Shown piece after piece: positions 48,011 to 60,633 of a stretch of 64,000 bases of DNA (position 1 is its first letter; every line of letters begins with the position of its first letter). Source of the DNA: Lumbricus rubellus (Eukaryota; Annelida; Clitellata; Crassiclitellata; Lumbricidae); contig OX243822.1 of assembly GCA_945859605.1 (NCBI GenBank), positions 17,870,884 to 17,934,883 on the forward strand, read 5' to 3'. The notes under the pieces are model-generated. The model had not been told where the DNA came from and made no database searches. It saw nothing but the letters and a program-made list of their open reading frames with translations. A program made the translations under genes and the position numbers.

Positions 48011-48197
48011 CACGATGGCTATGATGATGGAAATGATGCTGATCTTGTTTTTAACTTCTTATTATTATCTTAACACTAAAATGATGATGATGACGACGAC
48101 GCTAATGATGATGATGATTATTATTAATATTATTTATTATAACGAAGAAAAAGATGACGATGACGATGATGATCGGAGCGTAATCATAATTATTATA

Positions 48198-48248
48198 ATC
48201 TTCATCGTCATCATCATCATCGTCGTCGTCGTCATCATCACCACCACC

Positions 48249-48321
<73 letters not shown>

Positions 48322-48500
48322 CCACCACCATCATCATCGCTATCACCATAATCGTCGTCGTCATCATCATCATCACTACCACCACCACCACCACCACCAC
48401 CACCACCACCACCACCACCACCACCACCACCACCACCACCACCACCACCACCACCACCACCACCACCACCACCACCACCACCATCACCATATCATCATCA
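48198..48500. repeat. CAT/CAC trinucleotide array
   Basis: CAT and CAC triplets with a pure CAC block of about 100 bp at 48,379-48,482. Poly-Thr and poly-Val frames are artefacts. Confidence 0.96.
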
Positions 48501-48780
48501 CCACATCCACCACAACCTCCACCCCCACCATGATAGTCACGCTATAATGAAACATTAGAGCCAGCAACGACGACGATGAGCTAAAGGCGCTACGTAAAAG
48601 CCATGATGAGTCATACCGCTGGTATGTAACAGTGCAGCCTACCGCAAAACTTATACGTACTACCTGCAACAGGTGACACATTTTTATTTTAATCGTTCAA
48701 ACAACTCTCACGAAAGCATAAGATCACGATGGACAACATCCGCATTGATAATGACGTCATTCGCATGTGCGTTGCATAGA

Positions 48781-48965
48781 CCATATATAATTATATATAT
48801 GTACATATATATAGTTATATATATATTTGTATAGACCATATAATATATATTTGTACATACTATATATATTATATATATATATATATATATATTAGTTGTC
48901 TCATATGCATGCATAATAATGTAAACACACATCTGCACATTATATATACATACATGTATAGCTGC

Positions 48966-49051
<86 letters not shown>

Positions 49052-49065
49052 TATGTGTGTGTGTG
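48781..49065. repeat. AT and GT dinucleotide arrays
   Basis: AT-rich alternation at 48,781-48,895, then (TA)n at 48,967-48,989 running into (TG)n to 49,050. The purine-pyrimidine alternation could adopt Z-DNA. Confidence 0.95.
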
Positions 49066-49784
49066 CCAATGTGTGGCATATATACATTTATACATATATA
49101 ATATGTGTGTGCATGTGTTTGTGTAGTATAGGGCATCATAATGTACATTGCCTACCATATGCCACACACACACATATATAGCTGCACACGTGTTTACATT
49201 TGTACTCATTTAAGATAAGTTTCAAGTCGGTGGTCTATACTATTAATAAGCCTTCTCGTGCTTTGAAGTCAGTCGCAATTTTTTACGCTCAAGTTGTCCA
49301 CATGTGCTGTTGGGTCGAGATAATAATAATCAGAAGTGACAATCATATTGCTGGATGGATTCGTATTTCGTCTTTCGTTTATAATTGGGTCTATACCTCA
49401 GGGTAGAAGCTGAGACGTTTATCCAATATTACATCCAATGTTCGGTTCAATTGGGTTCAGTTGGCAAGCGGTTTTCATAAGCGGAGGGCTGGACCACCAA
49501 TGCGACGGCGCTAAGATTTCTATCATACCGAGTAAACTCTGTGTCTCGTCATGCGCTGGATCGATATCGCGATGACTGTGCAGTGTACACCGTGACCTGA
49601 ACGACGGTTGGCAAAGATGCAACAGGTGGTTTCAAATGTCGGCTATTTGTTTCCCTTGACATTTTAAGGACTACAGGCAGTGATGATGATGATGATGATG
49701 GTGATGGTGAGCATGGGACGGGGAGACTGTTATTGACAGACATGGGAAGCGAGATGTGTGAGAGGGGAGAAGAGGACGACAGAC

Positions 49785-49940
49785 AGACATTGACATTGAC
49801 ATTGACAGACAGACAGGCAGACAGACAGACAGACAGACAGACAGAGACAGACATAGAGAGACACACAGAGACAGACAGACAGAGAAACGGAAAGAGACAC
49901 AGACAGACAGACACAGAGAGAGAGACATACAGACAGGCAG
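49785..49940. repeat. ACAG-rich array
   Basis: Imperfect ACAG/ACAGAG repeats. A GAT repeat lies at 49,680-49,705. Confidence 0.9.
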
Positions 49941-49949
49941 CGACAGATT

Positions 49950-50955
49950 AGATGAAACGAGACAGACCGACTGAACGGGACATTCGGAGATATACACAAT
50001 AATTAGGACACGGACTAGACATGGAGGATGGAGACAAGCGTGGATGTGACTTATATTCGAAGCCGAATACGGTGGATATTAGCCTTAGTCCTGCGGTCTC
50101 CACGTTGAACTCCCGTATGTCCACGATGAACAGGTAGGTCTATAAATATCGATCGATATAGGGCCTACCGTGCAATGGTGTTTATAGGCTACTCCATAAC
50201 CTACTAATGGTGGGAAGGGGGTTTGGAAAACTATCTCCATCGAACTTCAAAAGTGGGGTGGGTTTAAAGTAGGCCTATACGTTTCAGACATAAAATTGGG
50301 GTAGTTATTGTTTTCCGATAATATTAATAAGTCGGCCAGATTGAGGGGGGAGAGGGTTGAGGTTGTTCTCAAAAACGAGGCAGATGTTAGTCGCACCCCA
50401 TGGATATAGGCCTATAGACCTATCCCTAAAATGAATTAAACTTTGTATGTCTTATGAACCAAGAACTCTGTATAGCGGACTAGTTAGCCTGGTCCTACTT
50501 ATAAAAATAGACCTACTGTATAGGCCTATACGTGCATTTCAATCATAGATGTCACCCCCATTCTAAATTCTTTTTCTTATACCGACGTTTATTTTTATAT
50601 CTCCAATGGCAATATATTTTACTTTGCAAACATAATTAGACCTATTCGTCAATCTGCACTCATAAAGGTAATGAATTAAATGCCTATCTTATGTAGAAAA
50701 GATGTGAAATTTTCGGAACGCAGTATCCTATAGGCCTATAATATTATTATCATCAAAAAGACAGGAACACAACCTAATGTAGGCCTATTGAGTTTCCAGT
50801 CCTGAGTATAAACGGTCCTTATACTTATAAACGGAAGTGTCAGTTGCACACTCTTCTTTAAACCGTTAAACTGCACGTGAACCGGTAAGTAAGATTTCAG
50901 GTGTCAAGATGACATCGGGTGTAATAATAATAATTATTAGTTAGCTAAATATCGG
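49950..50955. other. Intergenic stretch, no gene
   Basis: Notable only for repeated TAGGCCTA words. No open frame, element ends or RNA gene were recognised. Confidence 0.55.
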
Positions 50956-50959
50956 TAAG

Positions 50960-51172
50960 AGTGGGTCTGTACGCGACTCTGTGAAATGGAGCGTGCGGGC
51001 CGCGGTTCGTTTCCCGAAGGTGGCTTTTTTAGAGATTCAAAATCTCGGACTAGCACGTAGGCCTATGTCCGTGCACGGGGACCTAAATGGCGTGGCGTCC
51101 ATTCATGCGGGTGAGCGGTGGTGAAGGATTTCACCCGATCAAATTAATTGAAGAATGAACAGGGTCTAGTAC
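50960..51172 (+). mobile_element. SINE-like repeat, GGTGGTGAAGGATTTCACCC family copy 1
   Basis: Contains B-box-like GCGGTTCGTTTCCC, ATCTCGGACTAGCACG and GGTGGTGAAGGATTTCACCC. The second copy is at 60,840. Confidence 0.5.
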
Positions 51173-51245
51173 ATTTACATTTAATTAACTTGAGCAAATA
51201 TCTCAAAAAAGTCATGCTAGACTATAATAGACCCACACACTGTAG

Positions 51246-51693
51246 CAGGGGCGGATACAGAAATTTTCGAAGGGAAGCCAAAATTTTCGGTGATCTTTGC
51301 CAGAAAATCTGATGATCTTTTTTATTCATCCGGCCGAAAATCAGGTCACCATGCGTAGCAGAGCAAAAGAATAGGCCCGAAATCTCTGAAAAATATACCA
51401 TTTTCCCTGCCATAACTGACGACCTTTTTTGGTCATCCGGCCGAAATCTCTGAAAAATATACCATTCTCCCTGCCCAAATAACTGATGACCTTTTTTCTT
51501 ATTCGTCCAGCCGTAATCTCTTCGGAATATAGGCCTACTATGGCCTCTCTAGTCGAATTGCTACTTTTTCTCTCTCGCCTTGTCTCACTCCATTTTCTAA
51601 AAAGCTTCTTGAGACCAAATGGAGGGGGGGGTAAAGTTCCATGCAATTTTTAAATGGGGGCATGGCCGGATTGGCTCCCTGGATCCGTCCCTG
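51246..51693. mobile_element. hAT-like MITE with CAGGGGCGGAT termini (448 bp)
   Basis: Starts CAGGGGCGGATACAG and ends CTGGATCCGTCCCTG, with flanks CACTGTAG and CACCGTAG (7 of 8 matching). The inside holds three diverged tandem copies of a roughly 80-bp unit with GATGACCTTTTTT and CATCCGGCCGAAA. Confidence 0.78.
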
Positions 51694-52199
51694 CACCGTA
51701 GGTCTACACCATCGACGTATATTGAGTCTACACGCACGACATGTCAATCTCACATTTGACAATAATCATCTGCCATCATGTGTAGATATGAATTGTCTTT
51801 AAGACTGTAAAATGTCATTTCAAAATTCTTACTTTTGGCCAAGATATCGGCAAAAAACCTAGGTTTTTTTCTTGGCCCACTTTGTATATATATATGCCGC
51901 GATTTCAGCAGCATGGTTTTATGGTATACCACAGGAAATGGAATAAAATCCAGGTTTTCTATTTAATATTAATTAACACTGTTTTCGAGGCGTGCGCGTG
52001 TGTAAGATATTGTTGATTACGGTGCTGGGCAGTCCATGGGTGGTTGGCAGGCTTGCCTAGATACACTGTCTACATGTAAGCTTGAAATGTGCTGTAATGG
52101 ATATATGGTTGCAGAGGTTGTTGGTAGGCCTACACAACACTCGTGAATCACAATGCCCCGCGCTTGGCATTCGAGTGGCGCTCTATAGATATTATACAT

Positions 52200-52262
52200 A
52201 TTATATTTCGCCTCTGAGTAGAGATCTTTAAGAGGCGCTATATAAATTTATGTGATTGAAAT
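52200..52262 (+). mobile_element. LINE tail fragment
   Basis: CGCCTCTGAGTAGAGATCTT and AAGAGGCGCTATATAAATTT, close to the tail consensus. Confidence 0.5.
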
Positions 52263-52936
52263 TTATGTGATTGATACATGGAGATTACAATTTACGATTA
52301 GGCTACAATAAGGCCTGCGTGTTGTAGCAAGTCGGCTTATCAAATAGGCTAATGCAGGTTGTCAGTCTAACTGTATTTTTTCACATCTGTAGTCTTAACC
52401 ATTCTAATCTAATCTGTTCTGCTGTGCTCTAAATTCCAATCTGTTCTAATCCAATTTAATTATTTATATAGCGCCTTCATCTCACCTATCGACCGCCATA
52501 GGCTACTAATATGATTATAGTCCTACTTGCCGAGGCGTTGGAGTCTATGATCGACTCGAGTGACAGCTGAACATGAAAACATGTAACTCAGTCGGATCAT
52601 AGATTTTGAACGCTGTAACGCACCAACTCGACAGGGAAGTATAGGCGTTTACCTGCTTATACAGAAAGCATGATCTATAATTCTATAATTCGAAACATTA
52701 GAGTCAAATTATAAAACAGTCCGAACGTGCAAGGAATGTAATCCCATTAGGGTTGATTAGGCCTACGTAATCGTTGTAGCCTGACATTGTAATATCACCA
52801 ATCGTCGGTTTCACGTCTCTGACCCACATAGGAATTCATCAATTTCATCTGCGAGAACGCAACGTTAAGGGTTCTGTGTAAACCGACTAATTCGGCTGTA
52901 TGGTCTCAACTCTGCTTATTTATCAATTAATCTATT

Positions 52937-53201
52937 GTTTGTATGTATGTATGTATGTATGTATGTATGTATGTATGTATGTATGTATGTATGTATGTAT
53001 GTATGTATGTATGTATGTATGTATGTATGTATGTATGTATGTATGTATGTATGTATGTATGTATGTATGTATGTATGTATGTATGTATGTATACATGTAT
53101 GTATGTATGTATGTATGTATGTATGTATGTATGTATGTATGAATGTATGTATGTATGTATGTATGTATGTATGTATGTATGTATGTATGTATGTATGTAT
53201 G

Positions 53202-53232
<31 letters not shown>

Positions 53233-53377
53233 TATGTATGTATGTATGTAATATGTATGTATGTATGCATGCATGTGTGTATGTATGTACGTGTGTATGT
53301 ATGTATGTGTGTATGTATGTATGTATGTATGTATGTATGTATGTATGTATGTATGTATGTATGTATGTATGTATGTA
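52937..53377. repeat. ATGT array, left of a mariner-like insertion
   Basis: About 440 bp of ATGT, nearly pure to 53,230 and then with ATGC and ATGTGT variants. It ends exactly at the TA of the 53,378 element. Confidence 0.97.
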
Positions 53378-54396
53378 CACCGTGAGTCAAAAAAAAGTAA
53401 GCCAAATTGTTTTTCATATATCTCTAATGCCTGATAACATATCATGCTAAAATTTTCCAAATATTTAGAGAATTGGACGAGGAATATGATTCCAAAATTT
53501 CATGGGATAAAATTGAACGGATAAAAAGATATGAATCTTTAAACTTCATATGCCGAAATTGCCGTTTACAAGCAATTTTTTGTCAGATTCAATAAAAAGT
53601 AAGCTAAACTGTTTTTATTATATCTCCAATGCCAGCTAATTAATCATACTAAAACTTTCCAGATATTTAGATAATTGAATCTAGAATAGGATTCCAAAAT
53701 ATCATGTAATAAATTTGAACGGATAGAAAGATATGAATATTTGAACTTCATCTCCGAAATTTCAGTTTTCAGCAAATCTGTTATGGTGTTCGCTGCAGTT
53801 TTGATGCCTGATAGTTCCCAATTTTGGTCTTCAGTGATCCTGGAGTAAAATTTTACGGAATATAAAGTGTGGAGCGTGCATAATGAAAGACCGAGTCTAC
53901 CAGACAACAATCCATGATATAAACGATCTGAAGCAACGCCTGTTGGAAGTGTGGGATGGCCTGGACCAGAGGATAATCGACGATGCTGTTGCCTAATGGC
54001 GCCTGCGCCTCAAGGCTTGCGTGCAAGCTGAAGGATGACATTTTGAGCATCTCATTTAATTAAATAATCAAATCATACTGTTGAGGTCGTATTGCTAGTT
54101 CAATTATCTACATATCTGGAAAATTTTAGAATGATTGATCATCAGGCATTAGAGATATGAGAGAAAGTTTGACTTACATTTTACTGAATCTGACAGAAAA
54201 TTGCTTGTAAACGGCAATTTCGACATATGAAGTTTAAAGATTCATATCTTTTTATCCATTGAACTTTATCTCATGAAATTTTGGAATCATATTCTTGGTC
54301 CAATTATCTAAATATTTGGAAAATTTTAGCGTGGTATGTTATCAGGCATTAGAGATACATGAAAAACAATTTGGCTTACTTTTTTGACTCACGGTG
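53378..54396. mobile_element. Tc1/mariner-like element inserted in an ATGT microsatellite (1,019 bp)
   Basis: Termini CACCGTGAGTCAAAAAA and TTTTTTGACTCACGGTG flanked by TA, with long inverted subterminal arms (ATGCCTGATAACATATCA on the left is mirrored near 54,325). ATGT repeats run into both ends. The inside keeps only a broken piece of transposase. Confidence 0.88.
53883..54059 (+). pseudogene. Broken C-terminal fragment of a mariner-type transposase
   Basis: Reads RVYQTTIHDINDLKQRL, then two in-frame stops, ending HFEHLI-stop, the C-terminal pattern (VYxT...L..RI...GGHFEHL) of Tc1/mariner transposases. The TGA falls where the second glycine of GGH is expected. The catalytic core is missing, so the element is non-autonomous. 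Confidence 0.75.
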
Positions 54397-54456
54397 TATG
54401 TATGTATGTATGTATGTATGTATGTATGTATGTATGTATGTATGTATGTATGTATG

Positions 54457-54487
<31 letters not shown>

Positions 54488-54565
54488 GTATGTATGTATG
54501 TATGTATGTATGGATGTATGTATGTATGCATGTATGCATGCATGCATGCATGCATACATGCATAC
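54397..54565. repeat. ATGT array, right of the mariner-like insertion
   Basis: Continuation of the same microsatellite beyond the inserted element, grading into ATGC. Confidence 0.96.
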
Positions 54566-54925
54566 ATGCATATCATGTACATGTGGCCCACATGTACATG
54601 ATATTATATGTTTGTTGGTCTGTAGGCCTATAATATTAAAACTTTTTCAGAGCGCTTTTATCATATCACAAAGGCGTTTAGCATGGCAATCTCAACATGG
54701 CTGTGTATAAATAAATTTTTGCTTATTGGAAAAAATTAACTGCAATATGGCAAACAAATTCCTTTCAACTGCAGCGACCTCTGCTGTTAACAGCTGTCGT
54801 TAAACTCTGGATCCATCCATTACGGATAAAGCACCAAAGTCCCAGATTCGTCGCCAATGTATGATATCAGTCAAGATTAAATAAAACAGTTTCCTATAAT
54901 TTTTTATCATGGTGGCCAGCAGGGG

Positions 54926-55158
54926 CGAATCTAGATGGGCCAATCCGGCCATGCCTGCATTTGAGATATACACAAAACGTATCCCCCCGGAATTGGTATG
55001 AGAAAGATTTAAAAGTAAAAAGATTTTAAATAGGCGCTCACTGGAGATGGCATATTTTTCAAGAACTTCGAAAGACTAAAAATTTGGTCGTCAGTAAAAT
55101 TTCAGTCAAAGAGTTTGTCGGTTTCTCATTTTCTCTCTTCAAAGCTTCGTGGATCCGT
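54926..55158. mobile_element. Second copy of the CAGGGGCGGAT family, reverse orientation
   Basis: Begins CAGGGGCGAATCTAG followed by GGCCAATCCGGCCATG, the complement of the right end of the 51.2-51.7-kb element, and ends near GTGGATCCGTCACTAG. Edges and duplication are less clear. Confidence 0.55.
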
Positions 55159-55159
55159 C

Positions 55160-55940
55160 ACTAGAGGCGCCAACATATAGGGGCAAGAGTGGGCACATTT
55201 GCGCCCTCTGGAAATTTACATCTTTTTTAACTACCAGGGCTACTGTACGATTTTTAACAGATTTCTTCGCACTAAAGGAATAAAATTTAATTATTGTATT
55301 AATGAAACTGAGAAATCTACATTGGGAAACATCTATGCATTGCGTGAACTTTTGTTGTTCGTCGATCTAAAAGCGGAATAAACATAATTATTTCCATTTA
55401 TATATCGGCAAAGTAATGGCCTCTGACCTTCAAAGTGCAGTCGTAAAGTCTTGCAGCAAGGAGTCTTGCAGCAAGAATATGGTGGTCTATAGTCGATCAG
55501 GTCATTGTCTGATAATTGCAGAATATTTTTAGAGGGATTTGAACCCGTAACCCTTCCAAAATGCGCCTATGCTATATCCTGACACAGAAGCTTATCATGG
55601 AGTAAGTTCCTTAACGGGTTTTGATCTGCTAATGTAAATGTATGCAAGTTGACGGATTGCATAATTTTACATTCATTTTTTACATTCATAGTTCAGACTT
55701 CCTTCCTACTGATTTGCCTATAGTTTTGACGCACTCTTTTCTGACACAATACAATTACGACAATATAAGCTTACTCTTTGAAACGTCATGATTGTTGGCG
55801 AAATAGACACATCCAAGAACAGAGGTGTGAAAATTGGCACTTGCCGTTAGTCGCCGAAATTGACTTATAACACACATCACAGCTGGGCCCACTAAAGCTG
55901 CCAGGCACCGAAAATCTCCTAACAGCAATGGCATGCATGT
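55160..55940. other. Intergenic stretch, no gene
   Basis: Short open frames (55,199-55,381; 55,786-56,073 minus) have no family features. Nothing else was recognised. Confidence 0.5.
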
Positions 55941-55941
55941 A

Positions 55942-57116
55942 CAGGGTGCGCCAAAAAAAGTAATCCCCTACGGTTTCTAGCCCATATCTTGGCCAAACAT
56001 ATGAATTTTTAAATGACACTTTACAGTCATAAAGGCAATTCATATTTACGTACAATGGTTTCAATTTCAACAAAATATTTCAAACAGAACAAAAGTTATG
56101 CCACTTTTAGAGAGGCCACCCACCGTTTTTTGACGATTCAAAAACGAAATGCTAAGAAAATTAGGTTTTTTGTCAATATCATGGCCAGAAATAAATATTT
56201 CGAACTGATATTTTACAGGCTTAAAAACAATTCATATTTACACATGATGGCCAGATTTCATCAAAATATTTCAAGCACAACAAAAGTTATACCACTTTTA
56301 GTGAGGCCACCCACCGTTTTTGACGATTCAAAAACGAAACACAACAAAAAGTAACAAAAACACGATTTGATTAAGTCTCATCTCAAATAACTGTAGTCAA
56401 ATTAACCTGGTAGTGTTTCACAACTTGTGTTCAATGTGCCCACCACCAGTGCCATCACTTCTTTTGAGTCTCTTTGCAAAGTTCTTGAAGGACCTGTTGA
56501 TCAATCTGACAGATTCCTTATTTACCAATTTGAGCGTCACCTTGCTAAGTGACTTCTCAGCGATGCGCAGCTACGCTGGTACCCTGTTTCTTTTTTTAAA
56601 TAGTAATAATAATGATCATCTGGCAATATCAAGGCTATCTGATAACAATTGTTTGAGATGAGACTAAATAAAAATCGTGTTTTTGCTACTTTTTGCTGCG
56701 TTACGTCTTTGAATCGTCAAAAACGGTGGGTGGCCTCCCTAAAAATGGCATAATGTTTATTCTGTTTGAGATATTTTGCTGAAATCTGGCCATCATCTGT
56801 AGATATGAATTGTCTTTAAGCCTGTTAAATTTCATTTCAAAATTCTTACTTCCGGCCAAGATATTGGCCAGAATAATTAAATTGGTTTTTTGTAACTTTT
56901 TGTTACGTCGCGTTTTTGAATCGTCAAAAAACGGTGGGTGGCCTCTCTAAAAGTGGCATAACTTTTGTTCTGTTTGAAATATTTTGTTGAAATTAGAACC
57001 ATTGTACGTAAATATGAATTGCCTTTAAGACTGTAAAGTTTCATTTAAAAATTCATATGTTTGGCCAAGATATGGGCTAAAATCCGTAGGGGATTACTTT
57101 TTTTTGGCGCACCCTG
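55942..57116. mobile_element. Tc1/mariner-like element, CAGGGTGCGCC termini (1,175 bp)
   Basis: Termini CAGGGTGCGCCAAAAAAAG and its complement are flanked by TA. Long inverted arms carry tandem sub-repeats (words ACGATTCAAAAACG and GGCCACCCACCGTTTTT). A related fragment lies at about 51,770-51,890. The middle holds a transposase remnant on the minus strand. Confidence 0.85.
56420..56580 (-). pseudogene. C-terminal transposase remnant
   Basis: The minus strand reads RIAEKSLSKVTLKLVNKES and later AKRLKRSDGTGGGHIEHKL-stop, resembling the GGHxEH end of Tc1/mariner transposases. No catalytic triad is present. The call rests on a short motif. Confidence 0.5.
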
Positions 57117-57321
57117 TACATGATGTACTATGTCACTATGTGGCAGCTCTGCAACAAGTGAGGAAAGATTCTGCCAACCGACAATCAGAAATCTGGGAAA
57201 CTAACAGTACTGTGAGTTATACGATGCCATGGCCTCATCTCCAAGACTATACGAGATCTTGTATACAATGTGGGTTCAAGATCCGAAACGTACGTAATCG
57301 TAATCGTGTTGGTGTTTCACA

Positions 57322-57888
57322 TGTATGTATGTAAGTATGTATGTATGTATGTATGTATGTATGTATGTATGTATGTATGTATGTATGTATGTATGTATGT
57401 GTGTGTGTGTATGTATGTATGTATGTATGTATGTATGTATGTATGTATGTATTCATGCATGCATGCATGCATGCATGCATGCATGTATGTATGTATGTAT
57501 GTATGTATGTATGTATGTATGTATGTATGTATGTATGTATGTATGTATGTATGTATGTATGTATGTATGTATGTATGTATGTATGTATGTATGTATGTAT
57601 GTATGTATGTATGTATGTGTGTATGTATGTATGTATGTATGTATGTATGTATGTATGTATGTATGTATGTATGTATGTATGTATGTATGTATGTATGTAT
57701 GTATGTGTGTATGTATGTATGTATGTATGTATGTATGTATGTGTGTATGTATGTATGTATGTGTGTGTATGTATGTATGTATGTATGTATGTATGTATGT
57801 ATGTATGTATGTATGTATGCATGTATGCATGCATGCATGTATGTATGTAATGTATGCATGTATGACATGTATGTATGCATGTATGTAT
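57322..57888. repeat. ATGT array left of the GGGTGACA element
   Basis: About 565 bp with an ATGC patch at 57,455-57,485 and scattered GTGT variants. Confidence 0.97.
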
Positions 57889-57890
57889 TA

Positions 57891-59838
57891 GGGTGACACT
57901 TAAATTTTTTTTCTTGAATTTCACAGGTCTCACCCTTTTCAATGGTTATGTACCATGCAATAACTATGCATGATTTTTTTAAAATTAATTCATTAATGTT
58001 TAGTGGTGGTCCAACGCATCAGAAGTTTTACTTGATGGTCACTGTTTAACACAATGCAAATACACACGTATCTCGAAAGTTGTATTTGATACAAGTACTG
58101 TTTATCAAGTCCATTTATGGCTGTTCGTTTTTTGAGTCTGGCCATTCCTTCCTGTATTTTATAACCCCCCTGTACTATACTTGGTTCTTCTTGGTATGTA
58201 AGTACTTCAAGGAATGAATGGATCAGTGCTACATCATTTCCGAACTTTAAGCTGAGATAAGCTCACAGCTCGGCGACGACCAAGAGAACGCTGACGTTTA
58301 TCTCCCCATGTGCTTGGGTGTAGTTGTAGGAAATTTACAAGAATATCTAGTGCGGACTAGTGCAATGAAGAGCGTCTTAGTGTTTATATAGCTACAAAAA
58401 TCAGCTCTTGCAGTGGTATAGTGGTTTCACATAGCCTACACTTTGAGATGTCAAAGAGGTTCATCGTATCCCGGACAAAATTCCACAACTGCAATCACGC
58501 TGCCGTCGCAAACAGCCGAATCAAACAGCACCATGCCAACCAACATTTCACTCAGGTATCTAAAATTGTTCGACACGACGTGTATTTCTGCTGTAATGGC
58601 GGTCAAACTTATTGCCTTGTAAGCAATGAGCTGCTTCAACAGTTGCAAGTCATTCCAGGGAGCTGACATTGGACATTGGCATGTGTACCAATGCATGGGT
58701 ACCAATGCCTTGAGATCCACCTGAAGAACAAATACATTGTGCTCACGGAGGCTGCAGCTCAAATGCAGTCAGATGCCAGAGAGATGGAAGAGGTAGATTG
58801 CAATGTATCAATTTCCCTATCCAAATCTCTCAAACAGTGTTTTCGTAGGTCTGCGAGAGTTTGTCATCAGAGATTCGAAGACTATCCCCACTATCACCAA
58901 GCTGAAGATATCTACCGTATATGAGACTTGTGTTCCAACAGAACACATGCTCTTGATTGAAAACCAGCCTTGCTGTAGAGGATAGAAGTTGTGTAAAAAA
59001 ATATAGATCGTTTGCGGCCAGCCATATTCCACTCTTTAAAGCAAGTTAAAACGGCTGAAGCTTGTGCCTCACCCCTTCCATTAGGCAGTAATGGAACCCC
59101 TAAGATTTTCATTGTTCCTTTATCTGATGCCAGCACAGCAGGGCAACGTAAAACCCTTCAACAACCTGTCATTCCAATGAACTTTATGCTGAACTTCAAG
59201 ACCTAATGATGCATGGATTTCTTTGACAATAGCCTTATGATGATGGAGCCGAGAATGTCTGATGGAATTCGAACAGATAACAATTTCAGCAGGATCACGG
59301 CCCAGTGATTGTCCTTTGGCTGCTGGGATATGTGCCACAATTCATGTAGGCCTATGTGACTATATTTGTTCCCTGTCAAATGCTGCAGTAACACATGTAG
59401 GCCTATTGTATTCCAAATGACATTAGACCTCCTTAACTTCTTTTCAGCAGGCGCAAAAGTCGATTTCAAATAACTAACTCCCCGCAGCTTTCTTGTATAA
59501 TTTTCAAATTGACTTATTGGTTTTTAATTAAATAATAGCTGTACCCTATGCTTGTCATTCATGATAACAGAGGACATTGAAATAAGCACTAGAAATGTAA
59601 TTGGTAGAGCATAAAAATATTTAGCACATTTCATATTCAACGTTGTTTCTCATTTCATACTCAACGTTGTTTGTAGGCTTATCTATTGAAAGTTCAAGGT
59701 CCTTGGACCACCTCTAAACGTTTTCGTATTTCCCTAAAAATTTTCACCTGTGGTACTGATGTTATAGAGAACACTTTTTAAGGGTGAGACTTTAAAAATT
59801 CTCAAATTTATTTTTGTCTGTTGTTGACATTGTCACCC
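57891..59838 (-). mobile_element. 1.95-kb decayed DNA transposon with GGGTGACA termini
   Basis: Termini GGGTGACA and TGTCACCC are flanked by TA and each is followed about 40-50 bp inside by TCTCACCCTT. ATGT repeats abut both ends. A gene-like region on the minus strand is broken by stops and shifts. The superfamily is not assigned. Confidence 0.75.
58451..59338 (-). pseudogene. Decayed transposase-like gene inside the GGGTGACA element
   Basis: Minus-strand pieces in order: AIVKEIHASLGLEVQHKVHW, ILGVPLLPNGRGEAQASAVL, then SRACVLLEH, and at the far end NNFRYLSEMLVGMVLFDSAV. From memory these follow the order of an animal family of uncharacterised transposon proteins (VHWDGKLL, LGVPKL..GTGEAQA, LE, YLSEELVGLAFFD). 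Several stops and frame changes separate them, so it is inactive. The family match needs a search. Confidence 0.5.
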
Positions 59839-59840
59839 TA

Positions 59841-60165
59841 GTATGTATGCATGTATGTATGTGTGTATGTGTGTATGTATGTATGTATGTATGTATGTAT
59901 GTATGTATGTATGTATGTATGTATGTATGTATGTATGCATGCATGCATGCATGCATGCATGTATGTATGTATGTATGTATGTATGTATGTATGTATGTAT
60001 GTATGTATGTATGTATGTATGTATGTATGTATGTATGTATGTATGTATGTATGTATGTATGTATGTATGTATGTATGTATGCATGCATGCATGCATGTAT
60101 GTATGCATGTATGTATGCATGTACGTATGCATGCATGCATGTATGCATGTATGCATGTACTAAAT
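59841..60165. repeat. ATGT array right of the GGGTGACA element
   Basis: Continuation beyond the insertion, with ATGC patches at 59,935-59,960 and 60,080-60,160. Confidence 0.97.
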
Positions 60166-60633
60166 TTATTCATGTGTTTATGCATGTAGACCAGTCCTGT
60201 CTACAATTATTTGCGCATGTATGCATATTATGTTTGCGAATATGGAGCGTTCTGGCCACGATATAGTGTCTGTATTTATATCATACACGATATTTATCCA
60301 AACATATAAGCCGTGTAAGTTACAACACGCGAAATGCACGGGTATAATGTTTCCGCAAACGGTTCAATGCCAACCGTTGTTGTCTTCAGCAGTAAACCTC
60401 ACTTTCACATTCAGCATCGAGGCACAGATGATGGCAGTGAATGCTGAGCGGATTGAGTTGGGTACCGGTACAGCAGGACTATAACTTTATAAGCGCAGAA
60501 GTCTGCGTCCGTGAAGCACAGAAAGTTCGTCCTGCAGTTTGTTTACCCAGCAGCGATTTCGTGTATCCAGTTAGCTACGTCGGTTAAAGCGTACGCCCCA
60601 TGCGCCAATGTGTGGGTGAATCAGGGATATCTA

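Noticed and set aside
48015..48533. 172-codon Met/Ile/Thr-rich frame and 117-codon Val-rich antisense frame
   Set aside because: Products of the CAT/CAC triplet array.
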